NCBI GenBank assembly: GCA_011033025.1
Contig: WFMF01000096.1
Span: 310,001 to 374,000, forward strand
Origin: Beroe forskalii
Taxonomy: Eukaryota; Ctenophora; Nuda; Beroida; Beroidae
Reading direction: 5' to 3'
Length of the DNA: 64,000 nt
Shown: positions 24,401 through 36,810 of the stretch, one piece after another
How the letters are laid out: each line of letters begins with the position of its first letter
Numbering within the stretch: the stretch's first letter is position 1
Notes under the pieces: model-generated
The model's database searches: none
Told to the model about the DNA's origin: nothing
Seen by the model: the letters and a program-made list of their open reading frames with translations, nothing else
Made by a program: the position numbers and the translations under genes

Positions 24401-27400
24401 CATACAGCTCACGTTCACCCCGCATCCCTTCACCCCACATCCCTCACCCCCCACATCAGCTCACGTTCACCCCCACATCCCTTCACCTCCACATCCTTTC
24501 ACCCCCACATCCCCTCACCCCCTCATACCTTCACCCTCTCACCCCATATCCCTACACCCCCACATCCCCTCACCCCCACATCCCCTCATCCCCACGGCCC
24601 ACATCCCCTCATGCTCTCGCTTCACAGTTCACACCCGCATCCCTTCTTCCCCACATCCCCTCACCCCCACATCAGCTCACGTTCACCCTCACATCCCCTC
24701 ACCCCCTCATACCTTCACCCTCTCACCCCATATCCCTACACCCCACATCCCCTCACCCCCACATCCCCTCACCCCACCCCCACATCCCCCTCATCCCCAC
24801 CATCCCCTCATCCCTCGCCCCCATATCCCCTCATCCCCACAGACCTGCAATGAAGTAGCACCTGGCTCCACAACTCCTGTCTTTAGGATACTCTCCAACT
24901 TGGAGCAGATGACGTCATTCCAAAAGGCTAGGATCTTATCAGCACTCCCAATCCGGACCATTGTCAGGGCTGAGGCAGTCAGCACTGGCACACTCACAGA
25001 GGGGTCTTTGCAGGTCTTATGGCAGTGCTTCTTTAGCGTCTGCAACCCTCCCTTTGGTATTTTGCCTGGTGGATGGCGTGTACTGAGATGATTTGTTTCA
25101 CTACAACAACTTAGAAGTTTACTGCTTGAGACTTACTGAATAAGAACTTACTGCATGAATAACGAAGAGAAATACTCAATGGCATCCAACTCACTTATCA
25201 TTATAGACAGAGCCTCATTACAGACAGGATCCTGTGCAAAACGACTCAGTATCTTGGGGAGGAGTGGGACGATCTTCTTGCACACTTTGGCGCTGCACTG
25301 TTCATCCTTCACGAAGTCTTTGTGAGACACGGAGAGAAGCACTGCACAAACTTCTAGAATCTGACCGACTTTAAACACATCCTCAGTGACTGACTGAGAT
25401 GTGGAATCACTGTCTTTGGTAGCTGTGAGTGTGTCATTGCATTCCTTCACAGCGTTCAGCAACCCCAGAACCAGTTTCACTGAAACAACAAAGTTATCTT
25501 ATGTTACCCTCAAACGCAGGTTGCACATCATACTTGGAGTTCCGAATAATTATTGAAGCGTATTTTCAAATATCAGTTGATAGCTTATTACAGTGCATTA
25601 TATTTGTATTCCTTCCTTCCTTCACAAGGTCAACTTCCACTACCAATTACAATTAACAATTACATACAACATTGTCAGAAGAAAGCAAGAATTGCGCCTG
25701 CCGGCACATTTCTTGTCTGTTGTTCTCGTATGCAGGTGCATATTTCCCTCTCCTATGTGCTTGATTTAATGCGTGCATGCACGTGGGCAAATGATCCGGG
25801 AACTTTTCACTTTTAAGATTTAACAGTACAGATAAAGGTAACTTATACACAAATCTCCCATAATCCTCCAAACACGTTCATTCCTTACCCTCTCATTTGC
25901 CTTCTTTAAACAAAAAAGGTGATTTGAGAGGTAGAAAAACCCACGTGATGCATTCATGCCCATATGTGGATAGGCTTCCAGGAAGAACACCCTGTGAACT
26001 GTATCATGATCTCTGAGCAAGTCCAGGACAAGCTGAATCTGTTCGGCAACACTGCTGTCCTCTGAAAGGTATGTCTCCGCCAGTAGAGACACTATCTTCT
26101 TTCGAGTTACTCCAGACTTCATTTGGTCAGCCAGAGTGATAAGTTCCACCTCAGAAACCAAGTCTGTGAACTGAGGGAGCACAGGAACGCGGGTTAGATG
26201 ATAAGTTCAATGAGCCTTCACTTATACTCTTATAGTATGTAAGTTATTACAATGTGTCTAGGGGCAAGGGCATTTTCAATTTTCATCATACTAAGGTGCA
26301 AGAGCTCATGACAAGTTACAGCTTATCACAAAAATGCTTTGACATGAAACAATCTTCATGGAAGATTGAAGTGAAAGATTAAATAGGTTATAACGTTTTG
26401 ACGTCAGAGGAATGCAATTTCCAGCCCTGGCCAGGGCAGTAACCCCTGCATGAAAGAAAAAGAAAACAAAAAAGATATGCAGGTCCCCTCTATAACGATT
26501 CGTCGTAAAATTTTAGGTCATGTTTGTAGTATACCCATACACCTTTTATAGATAAGACATTAGATAACATCGGGTGTGGTATAGTTCCTTCATGAATCTA
26601 TTCAAAGCATGATATGTCTTTCAGAATATTCTTTTTTACTTTTCACTACTAACTATTGAGGCACGGTTGATTGCTGATCAAGGTTCAGCACTTCCGTACT
26701 ATAGTAGGTATACCATAGCTACCTTGAAAAGGTTAGTTTGCTGCATGGTTTGTAGGAGGGACACCATTGCGTTTCTGACAGAGGCAGCCGGATGATAGAT
26801 GTGATTCCTCAAATTGGGCAGGATTTTCTTCAGAACCAGGTGAATTCCAGGCTTGTTGAGGAGAAGTTGTATTCCCTGTAAAAGAGTGGCTAGTGCATGC
26901 CATTACACAACTACTCGAGCTAGTGGGGGCCAAGCCCCCCCCCCCTTCTAGGGGGGGGGGGCTTTTGAAAACTAGGGGGGGGCAAAATTCGTATCAAGAA
27001 AATGTTCATTTTCCATAGCCCTACACTCACTATTTTGAATAAAAAACAACCAAAACTAGGGGAGACTGCCCCCCCCCCCTCTAAGGAGGGGGGGTGTAGT
27101 CCCATGGGCTAGCGTTGGAACAAAGGGTCGCGCAAAACAAGATTGAGTTCAAGGTTTTATTCAGAAGTTCAGAACGCCCCCTTGGCCGCTCAGCTCAGAC
27201 CACCTCTGACATTACAGATTAAACAATTAATTCCATCTCAGAATGCGAGGCTACCAGTAAGGTTATGGTTTAGTTGCAATTATTTTGGAAAATAAATCTA
27301 TTCTTATATCTATTTTCAATCCTCTCACGGCGGCTCACGGCCTTCACTAGGTATTCAATTGTATACAAATGAAGGGAAAATAATAATTCACGGCAACGTC

Positions 27401-30400
27401 AGCCAAAGGATAAACAGTTTTGTGCTACCCTACCCACGTGTGCATGCGTTGCAACGTTCCTCATTAGTTTGATATCACCTTTGCCCCTGCTGCCTTCGAA
27501 CAATGCACATCGACAACATCATCTCTTTTTAATTACATTATTTGCAGGCTTTTGGTAGGAATTACCGAATGAGAAGGCATGTAGCGCCGCAAAGTGAGCT
27601 ATGTATTAGCAGGCCTACCGGGCATGCTAGTATGAGATAAAATACAATGAACGATTAACATGATCAGTAAACAGTTTGACCGTTTATTGACATTTCAATA
27701 CCGGACACCAGTAGACATTGTGATATTGACAACACCTACCTGTAAAGCACAGACCACGACTTCAGAGGACTGCATGTCATGCGTCATTTCACTGCACAGT
27801 AATGTCACTAGAGTGGTCTGGTGGTGAGATGACATGTTCTGCCAGTGTGCGGACAGCACCTGGGCACAGCCTCTTGCAGCTACTGCTCTTACTAACTCGT
27901 CATCGTCCAACATTAGCTCCTGAGAAGTCAGAATCAGTAATGCGACTTAGCAATAAATTAGGGGCGGGGGAAGGAAAACTTAGCAAACTATAACAAACTT
28001 TGGCAAACAATACATTGGAAGAACTCCAAAAAAGTGGAAGTATTCGCCAATACATATTTTTGGGCACTCTGACAACGCTTTAGGTACCCCTAATATGCTG
28101 AATCAATTCCCAAGGTCGGTTGAACATTCCGACCTTATCGAGAGACAATATCCACTTTTAACTTTTAATAGAGAAGAAGGCCACAGTAATAATTACGATA
28201 TTACCCCTCCTTCTTAGTCTCGCACATAGTCAGATAAAACCTTCGTATGAAGCATCCACACAACATAATAAATAGGTTTGAGCATCTAAAATCAATAGTA
28301 AGGCCCAACAGTGACCACCGACCATATTCCATGCATTCCCACTTGACATAACGGTGTTGAGAAGTTGAGAATGCCAAATCAGAGTGAATATTAAGTGGTA
28401 TTCAAAAATTTAACTGGTCTTGGGTCTGATGCACGGTAATGCACTGAGCTGTCAAAGAGTCTTACGCCTGCTTTGATGCACTGGTGCTGCATTGAAACTA
28501 AAAGGTGGAACCCCAAAATAACCCGAAACCACCCCTAAAAAACTGAAACCACCTATATTGGAAGTGGCTGTATGAACCCAGGTTCTGGCGAACGTTTCCT
28601 TTTGCTGTGAACTGTGCAGACTGCCGATCTGTGTCCACAATGGACCTATGTCCTATATCTAACCTAATAACTTGGTGAATAATATCGTTGAATAACTCAT
28701 AAAGTTATAATTGCAAAGAAACATAACGTTTTCTACTCAGGCTGCACCCTCAAAAACATATCATTGTTTAACTCAGCCTTTGGATTCGGTGAATAAAGTG
28801 ATTTACACCCACACACTTTGCTCATGGCATAGAGTGTATGCTGTACAACAGATGAGAAATAGTTTTATCAATAGTCCTACAGTAAGGACAATGTGAATAA
28901 TTTGAGCTAATTATTTGAGCTTATTAAAATCGATTTGAGCTAATCACAATTGAATACAGCAATTAAAGGCACAGTCCGAGACATAGGTAAAGAAGAATTG
29001 CGCCTGCCGGCGTATTTCTTGTGCCCGTTTTTCCCGTATGCAGGCGCTTAATTTCCTGTTTCCCGGGGCTTGGTATGAAAACGCGTCGTCATTTGATCTA
29101 CAACCGTTGTCCGTTTTATTTACTGACATGGTGAGTTGACTACGAAGCATAAAAATGACCTCCAAAATCAGGGTACAATCACGTGCATACACCTACAAGA
29201 ATTAAGAGAAAGACGATGTCTTTAATACATTTAAGATTTATCTGTCATCTGAAATAATTTTCCGTGATAAAACGCTTGTTCTATTAAGTGTCACATCGCA
29301 ATAAAAAAGTCATTGAAACATTGAATCAATTTCATAAATATTCCTCGTTATGCACGGGCGCTAGATATATTCCCTCTGTTACAAGTTTGAATAAACGTGC
29401 GCAGATCTAAATATCACGTGGGCGATTTTCTTTCACGTGCCAAATGGTTGCGCGCGCGTTCCTGCAATTTCATAGAACTCTTTGAAGATTTGTTTAGTTG
29501 CGCGCCGTTCAGAGTTTCATAACTATAATCACCATTTTCACCACGCGTTACATTTTCTTTTACTTTCCTTAAGTCAATTCTTTTGACCATTCGTAACACT
29601 AACTGATTGCACAAATACTGCCATTGTAAATTGGCCGAATTGCTCGTTACTTAAGCATGGCCAAATGACTGTGTGATTGAAATCCAATCAATTATTTGAT
29701 TGATTCCGTGAAAATTGATATTGACATTGTTTTAATTTTATGAGAATTGTTGAATTTTTGAAAAAGAATTAATTTCAACATCAGCATGAACAGAGCATTG
29801 AACTCGAATGCCTACTAAGCAGCCCAGTTAGCTAGCTGCAGCCCACAATGTTAAGGATGCCACTACACCAAGCTACTGACGCGAGTGATATTATAAAGGA
29901 GCAGTTGGATGCTTGAAAATGTACCAACCACCACCACCACGACACACCACCACCTATTTCAGATTTAACAGTAAGCGTAAAGGTAGTATACACACAACCC
30001 CAACGAAACACGATCTCTGCTAACCTATTCTCAATGCCTTTTTGTAAAACAAAAACGCGATTGGGAACAGGAAAAAATTATGATTGCTAAATTCCCATTC
30101 AATTAGTATGATGCCCAACATTAATCCTACAAAAGTAAAAGTGTGAAAATAATCGTATCATTATCTATCTAGTTGGCCACTAACTGTTGTGCATGTGATC
30201 CTTGAGCAGCGTGCACCTGACACACTCAGCTTATAGCTACCTATTTCTTGTATTTATGTACATATTTTCGCTGTTATCTAGCCACTCTACCTTACGTTTG
30301 TTGTTTTATCTGTTTTGTTTTTTGTAAGTAGTTACACTTGAGTACTAAATAAGAAAATATGATTTCTGCTTGAATACCATCAAGGAACCATGTCGGCTAA

Positions 30401-32460
30401 ACTCTCTGGAAGGGTATGGTCGGGCATAAGATGTCCTCCAATCCTGTGTGTTGGGGGCACTACGGGGGCTTTAGTAAGCCTTCCGTCAACTATCTGTCTA
30501 TCTATCTATCTACACAAACATAGGACAGTTGTGTGATTATTGGTTACTTGTTACATGCCACTTACTTAGCATCATCACATATTGGGCTCCCAGCACCCAG
30601 CCTTGTCGATATGGGCCATGTGGTATTTTAAGCAGTTTTCCCAAGCTCATTTTTTACTTTTCTTACAGTACTGTACTCCACTGCTTTTATACTGTTTTAT
30701 AGAATATTATGGACATACCGACGCAATGTTTCCTGTTTCTCAAGTTTTGCTGTAATTTTATCTTTCCCAGTGCTCTTTGAAATCTAAATAAGCACATGGT
30801 TATCCTTTCTAAGTCAAACTTGTCACTATTCAACCACAAGCCATTTAACTATAACGTCAAAAATGAGTGTGAATACGTTCACACTCAGTCTGTCCAATTT
30901 TTTGAGTATGCTGCTGTTGCTATCAACGTGCTCTTGCCTAGAAAGCTTGCTACTTGGTTAAGTTGCAAATGATAAGCATTCTGGGTACCCAAAGAGGTGC
31001 TCCATAGTGTGCTTTATAGGCTTAATGAGACTGTCAAATAATGTGGTGATGATTACTATTTACGGTGCTGTGAGTTGTGACAGTGTGACTCTACTTCACT
31101 GATACCAATCATCAATGTGCTTCTCAATCTTCCAATACCAGAATTATCAGTAAGCATAACTGATCTTAAAATTGTTAAATTTTGTTGCTGTTCCAATGTA
31201 ACTCGTATTGTGTCAGGCCAGGACGCTGCTCAAGACTTTGTGGGTGAAATTTGATACACTAACTTTAGCATGATGTAATTAGTTCTGACGTGAAAGGCCC
31301 TGTTACATGTTGTTTATTCACGCCCTAATTGTACGCAGTATATCCCGGACTGCACCTTTAAATCTTTGGCATAGAAATGGCAAGTATACATAACCTACCT
31401 TTATTTTTGAGCATTGCTCCTCGAAAGCATCTTGATATTGAACTTTGGTAGCATTAGAGTGAATGAGAGGGAAGACAAGGAAAAAGATGGCAGCTCCATT
31501 GGCACGAGCATGTCCATTGGTTGCTGAGAGAGACCTCCACAAGAAGATGTTAATGGAATTATACAAAATATCTCCAACTGAACCTTTCTTCTGTTTTTCT
31601 ATCACGGATAGCACCTGGATTATTAATACGTAGTTGATAGGTTAAAAGTTCAAGTTATGTTTAAAGGAGTGACAATATTTGAGACTCATTCAATTGGACA
31701 ATTAGAAAGATTGGTTTGTAGGGCATACGCATTACCTTGTAAAATTTCTCTGAAGCTCTGTGAGGACCTATCCTCTCACAGTATAATGCATGCTCTATTA
31801 AACCACCAAGACATTCCTTCTGGAACTTGGTGCTCAAGTCCTTTTCTCTAGAAAGTAATATTGATTCTAGATAAATTTTTCCGACATTTGCAAGCTGGGC
31901 ATCTTTGAGATCTGGTATAGTATATTTCAATGTGCTGTCCAAAATGAGCATCAAATCTTCATTGAGTGTCAGAATGTAACTCAAAAACTCGACTCCCTGA
32001 GTTAAAAGTTGTTTATAGAATAAGATTCTTTATGAATGAAAATTCAGGTATAGATAAAGTTAGTACAGATAAATGTAAATTTCCAAGCAACAGAGGACTT
32101 TACCCATTTTGACAAATATAAGAATGGGTATCAGTCCTTGTGTGGTTAACATGATGAATTTTCAATTTTTCAGCAATGTTGGGTCTGAAAATGGTGCAGC
32201 ATTGATATATGCCCATATGCCCCATTCTCAGAAACAAGAATTGCACCTACCAGCACATTTCCTGTTGTCTATTGACTTGATGCTAAGATAAAAGTTCAAG
32301 GTTTTCAAATCATAAACATTTACCCTGACAGCTTTTTGAAAAACAGATCATTTGAAGCAGCTGAGCATAACAAAGCAAGAAGGCCACTAGAAGATGGACA
32401 CTGAAAATCAATTAAATCTAGCATTTCTTTGACATCATTCAATCTAGAAACATCATGTAA
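21437..32460 (-). CDS. NCAPG2: Condensin-2 complex subunit G2, N-terminal part not secured
   Basis: Exons in order are 32460-32324, 31996-31736, 31614-31399, 27919-27740, 26875-26723, 26170-25889, 25479-25152, 25082-24845, 24093-23863, 22691-22596, 22400 to about 22000, and 21625-21437 (stop TGA). The product, about 900 aa here, is a HEAT-repeat protein matching animal CAP-G2 in order. Examples are GVEFLSYIL (human GRRFLSCLF), ARANGAAIFFLVFPL (VRSNAALLFVEAFPI), LVRAVAARG, HDMQSSEVVV and GRLSIHI. CAP-G2 is the kleisin-binding HEAT subunit of condensin II, acting in the nucleus in prophase chromosome compaction. Most junctions are canonical and in phase. 25889/25479 is one base short of frame, and the 22000/21625 and 32324/31996 joins are ambiguous. 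About 180 N-terminal residues are missing. Confidence 0.9.
24340..24842. repeat. C-rich minisatellite (CACATCCCCTCACCC-like) in an NCAPG2 intron
   Basis: About 500 bp of variable units of CACATCCC, CTCACCCC and TCATCCCC type between two NCAPG2 exons, with some larger duplications (GCTCACGTTCACCC three times). Long proline/histidine frames on the plus strand are by-products. Confidence 0.95.
25684..25856. mobile_element. Short deletion derivative of the 29-31 kb TTAA element
   Basis: It starts with AAGAATTGCGCCTGCCGGCA and ends with a GATTTAACAGT.....AAAGGTA motif. Both are also found in the 28967-31357 element, at 28992 and 29959, but brought close together here. It lies in an NCAPG2 intron. 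Confidence 0.65.
26930..27100. repeat. Inverted poly-G/poly-C element
   Basis: Runs of C followed by runs of G occur twice, around GGGGGCCAAGCCCCCC and CCCCCCCTCTAAGGAGGGGG. It resembles the ends of the GGGG-rich elements at 33.1 and 48.7 kb. Confidence 0.6.
28967..31357. mobile_element. Non-autonomous TTAA transposon (Kolobok/piggyBac-type)
   Basis: AGGCACAGTCCGAGACATA on the left and the inverse of TATATCCCGGACTGCACCT on the right form imperfect terminal repeats. Both are bordered by TTAA (28963-28966 and 31358-31361). It is 2.39 kb long with no transposase recognised. It fills much of the NCAPG2 intron between 27919 and 31399, and a separate LINE/SINE tail lies inside it at about 30400-30530. 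Confidence 0.75.
30395..30530 (+). mobile_element. LINE/SINE 3' end with (CTAT)n tail
   Basis: GGTCGGGCATA...GATGTCCTCCAATCC...GGGGGCACTACGGGGGCTTT, ending in a TCTATCTATCTA tail, is shared almost base for base with 50473-50580. A conserved terminus with a short-repeat tail is typical of non-LTR retroelements. Confidence 0.75.
32225..32275. repeat. Third fragment of the AATTGCGCCTGCCGGC family
   Basis: AAGAATTGCACCTACCAGCA followed by CATTTCCTGTTG matches the copies at 25686 and 28992 with a few differences. Confidence 0.6.
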
Positions 32461-32884
32461 CTTTCAATGGGACACAGACATCTAGCCAACACATAGAGTG
32501 GCACGTTAATAGCAAACTGACTTGAGCTGTTTTAGATCTTATCAGCACCTCTCTAATATTTGTGAACAATAATTCTGAACATAACTGTTCTTATCATTGA
32601 ACTGCAACATGTTATCTGGAAATAATTCATCTTGTTCAGTATTCAAGTTGTCATGCATTTTGCAAGCTATCATTCTTATTTTGAGATAGGAACAATTTAG
32701 GTATCTAGATCAAATACGAGAAAATATTTCATAGACACCTAATACTCTAAACTTATCAAACCATGGATTGAAACATACAGGAAACATTATTATATGCTTG
32801 GAGCATAGCTGAAATGTGCTAATAAACTTGATAGATTGTTTCAACTAATTATAAAAATGTTAATAGCATACCATGAAGAGGTAA

Positions 32885-33095
32885 GAGAATCTTCATCATT
32901 CTTGTTTGATCAAATTTAAGGTCAATCAGGCAGTTCAATACCAAGAGAACTGCATGAATTTTCTAGAATCACTATTGATATCAACTTCACATTTTCTAGC
33001 ACCAATTTTCAAGGCAACTTAAAAAAATCTTCATTTGTTCTGCTTGTAGATTTTGCAATGTTTCTTGAAAGCCAGTACATGCATCTGGCATTACC
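32885..33095 (-). CDS. Possible further upstream exon(s) of NCAPG2
   Basis: After an acceptor-like ACATTTCAG at about 33110-33102 the minus strand reads MPDACTGFQETLQNLQAEQM and on to LENWC, then several stops. From about 32970 to 32884 it reads KIHAVLLVLNCLIDLKFDQT and on to PLHG, with a GT at the end. Both look coding and lie where the CAP-G2 N-terminal half is expected. However, I could not find in-phase splice borders joining them to each other or to 32460. They may be real exons, or remnants. Confidence 0.3.
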
Positions 33096-33117
33096 TGAAA
33101 TGTAGTCAAATGTTATA

Positions 33118-33490
33118 GGGGCCATCCATAAAGGACGTCCAAAGAGGGGGAGGGGGAGTCTGGCCAATGCAGACATAGGGGGGGGGGTTGTTTGACCAAA
33201 TGCGGTAGTCGGCATTTAAGAAAATTTTGGTCGATTTGACTAGTTTTTCACTTAAAAGTAGTCGATTTTTAGAATTTTGACATAGATTTTCAACATTGAG
33301 TCAAATATTTAAGTTGATTTGGTCACCATATTCGAGATAAAAGGTACATAAGTGATGACACAGAAGATTTTCCAATAAAAAGACAGACTTCCTTTGGGGG
33401 GTATTTCAGGTTGCAGAAGTTTGTGGACAAGGGGAGGAAGGGGGCTAATATAGCCGAAATTTTGCAGACGTCCTTTATGGATATTGGAAG
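33118..33490. mobile_element. Small element with CCATAAAGGACGTC inverted ends
   Basis: GGGGCCATCCATAAAGGACG on the left is answered by GACGTCCTTTATGGAT at 33467-33482. G-rich runs follow the left end. Related ends occur at 48735 (GGGGCTGTCCATAAAGGACG) and internal sequence recurs at 49700-49755. Confidence 0.7.
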
Positions 33491-34420
33491 GTCCCAGTGG
33501 ATTTTTTAAAATTGACTGGAAATCTTTAAATTAGAGCAAAAAGTGATTTTTTCAGCTTGAGGTTGACCAGCTGGTTTGGCATGATTTAACTAAAATGAAA
33601 AATAGAAAAAATAGGCTCAATTCTGTTAGCTGGAGAAACAATAGAAGTGCAACAGTGTTTTCATTGTATTTGTGGTGATTTTAAAAGTTTTTGAAAACTT
33701 TGACCAAAAGTCAAAAACGAGGAAATATTGTGGCTGGTTTGGGAATGCAACACAGCTGGTTTGGGAATGTGATGGCTAGTTTGGGAATGCAGTGCAAATG
33801 CAGCAGCTGGATTCGGTCTTAGGAACTGATAATGATCGATTATGGTATTCAGCTCTTTGAATTTCATGATTTTGAGCTCATCACATTTATGGTGTGTCCA
33901 GAAAAAGCTTATTTCATTTGGAATTAAGCTTTTTCAATTTTGGTTCTGAACTAATTCTGCGCCAATTGCCGAAGCACAAACACATATTATGTTATTTGAA
34001 TTTGAATAAAATGTTTACAGCACAATGACAATGAATATATTTTCTCGAGTTTATATTATGAATGAAGCTTCTATGTTGTTCTGATGCCATCTCCATATTT
34101 AAAACAATAAACCTATTTTGTAATGTGCACAGTGTTAAATTGAAACAAATTTATTTATTTTTACAAAGACTTGTTTTACACCATTTGATGTGTGAGATGA
34201 AATTTCTTCTGTTTTTAGAATTTCTCAAAGAACTTTTATTGAAAGGGAATGTAGCTAGTGAAACTAGATTTTCATTAATTAAATTCTTGTAGCAATCTTT
34301 GTGAAGATTTCAATGAATACCACAGATCTGATACAAGCTAATGGGAGGATCCTAATTTCAATATACATGTTGAAGATAAGAAAATCCTGATACAGTAAGG
34401 TTTATGTCTGTTTTAGAGCA
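33491..34420. other. No gene seen
   Basis: AT-rich sequence. GGTTTGGGAATGCA-like words recur at about 33737-33790. No supported reading frame. Confidence 0.5.
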
Positions 34421-34424
34421 GCAT

Positions 34425-34900
34425 AATATGAAGCGTTACTAAATGAACCAACTCATATTTGTGGAGGACTCTTGGATATGCTGAATAAAGAGTTGGAATC
34501 AATGAACTCCAAGTTATAGAAACTAGCACAACATCTGGATCACTGCTTAATCAAATTCAACCGTGATTTCAATTATCAGAAACTCACAAAAAGAAAGTTG
34601 TAACAGCACCTTAAAGGTTAATGATTAACATTGCTCAGCTGAAATCTGATCTTATGCTATCAGGATCTCAATAGGCCAAGATAAATTTGATACCTTAGAT
34701 CATGTTAGTCTATGATATATAGAACTTAAAAGACTCCTTGACAAGCATGCATCTCCATTTGAATTAGTCATCAATGAAGAGCAGCCAAAGTGGATGAATC
34801 CTTTAACAAAGCAGTCATGAAGGTGATTTTGAATAATTGAAACCAATGTCAGAATGATTAGAGAGAGAAAATATTCAATATATTCTGTAAATTACACAAT
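34425..34900 (+). mobile_element. Decayed LINE, endonuclease to RT linker
   Basis: The plus strand reads NEPTHICGGLLDML, then QHLDHCLIKFNRDF, then LLDKHASPFELVIN, with stops between. These match the P-T-H...G..LD block, the S-D-H catalytic block (serine-aspartate changed to L-D here) and the LLDKHAP linker of LINE endonuclease/RT proteins. It is inactive. Confidence 0.55.
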
Positions 34901-34959
34901 TATAGGTTGTTTATGCTACACACCAAGCTCCCTGTGGATCAACTGCCAAATGACCGGTT

Positions 34960-36310
34960 ACCATTTCTCAATAAATCTGGTTACGGTTACGGTTTTGGTT
35001 CGCTAAACGCTAAAAACGCCAGTTAACCAGTATTTTGGTTTCGGTTGGGTTAACTGACCGATTTCCCCTAAACGGTTAATTGCGAAATCAAAATATTCGG
35101 TTACGGTTTCCGTTTTGGTTGGCTGAAAACGCCTGGTTAACCGGTATTTCGGTATGGTTCAGTTAACTGGTCGTTTCCTGGATCTACAGTCACATGGTAG
35201 ACATCATAAAACAATCGAATTTCAACCTAAAAATCGTTTGGAAAGGTGCTAGAAATTACTAATAGGTAAAGTAGGGTGGGGCTTGTTTTTTTGGGCTTCA
35301 CTGTTAGATTCTAACATTCCAACTCTCACTAGGTTATGGACTCTTCTTTATAGAGTTGTGCTGAAGTGTATTACTGTTCACCCCAGTGGTGAGTTATGAT
35401 TTATTATGTATAAGTTATTTAGGTTATATCAATTTGTTATATGATTTGTAATATAACTTTTTGCTACTTTGATATGATTGTGATATGACTTTGATATCAT
35501 TCCATTTACATCATTGATTGTTACCTATATTTCAGATTGGTTTTATCTGGAGTCAGCTATAGTGTTTCATTGCTTACAATCTGTTTTTCCAATTAACATT
35601 CACCCCCCCCCCCCACTTCGCAAACTTAACCCATGCATATGATCTCTATTTAAAAATGGAATGAAATATAAATTACTATTTTTCATAGAAATGTTTTTTC
35701 TTCATGAAAGATGAAGTTCTCATAAAATACATAAAAACCCTCAACCTTTTTTTTCTATTTAGCCATTTTAATTATTAACTTTTTCCTCATTTCACTCAAG
35801 ATGATTAACATTCACACAGAGATCTTTAAGTTGGAATCTAAAATTCCGAAACTGTCAGTAGATTTGCGTGGTTGTGTGAAATTGTTAGAATAATTCCATT
35901 CATTCATTATCATCCTTGAGTTTCACTCGAAATAAAATATAAAATTATACAACCTACATTCTTATATACATATTCTTCAAATTTCTTTGGCTCATCATGA
36001 CAGCTTAGTAGAGCACTTACATCATTTGCCATAAACCTGAGATTTATAATTTATTTAGAAAGAGGTAAAAGCATTGAGCTAAAATGAAAATAATCAAAGC
36101 TAGGAACTACTATGATGCATTAAAAATAAAATAGTATTTTGATGAATACATCAGCACTGTTTTCAGAACTCAATTATAACTCAGATCTTGCAGCCTCTTA
36201 TAACATATTGAAATTTAAGAGAAAGAAGTTAGTGATTTCAAAGTAAACAAAACTTATGATAAACTTGGCAGTGTATATTGAAATTAAGGTAAAATGGTAG
36301 TACAGGAACA
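34960..36310. other. No gene seen; GGTTAACCGG-type word cluster
   Basis: 34970-35170 has repeated CGGTTACGGTT and GGTTAACCGGT words in both orientations, reminiscent of decayed DNA-transposon ends. The rest is AT-rich with a C run at 35606-35616. Confidence 0.4.
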
Positions 36311-36810
36311 TGGATGAATTTAGCCCCCAATAGCCCCCATTAGCCCCCATGGGGGCTACGTGAGGGGCTAATAAGGGGCTAGTGAGGGGCTAGTGAGGGG
36401 CTAATTTTAAGCATTTAGCCCCCGTGGGCGCTAAAATAGCGTGGGGGCTATGGTGGGGGCTATAAACCCACGGTGAGGGAGCTATTTAGCCCCATTAGCC
36501 CCATTAGCCTCACTAGCCCCTCACTAGCCCCCTCACGTAGCCCCCACGGGGGCTAAAAATGAAGGTTAGCCCCTTATTAGCCCCCATTGGCCCCCACAGA
36601 AAAATTAGCCCCCATTAGCCCCCACAGATTTTAAGTTTGTGAATTTCCATGGGGCTATTGCATATATGAGGGCTATTGCTCCCCATATGAGGGGCTATTG
36701 CGCCCATATGAGGGGCTAATTTGGCTGGTTTCTGGCAAAATCAGCTAGCCCCCACCAGAAGTAAATTTTGTGCTAAAAATGCAAATTTTCAAATTTTCAG
36801 TATGTCGACG

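Noticed and set aside
24303..25091. Proline/histidine-rich plus-strand frames
   Set aside because: Translation of the C-rich intronic minisatellite and antisense of an NCAPG2 exon.
25082..25152. Apparent GT-CA intron between NCAPG2 exons at 25152 and 25039
   Set aside because: A canonical acceptor CATCTCAG just upstream (exon start 25082) restores phase and improves the match to human CAP-G2, so no unusual intron is needed here.
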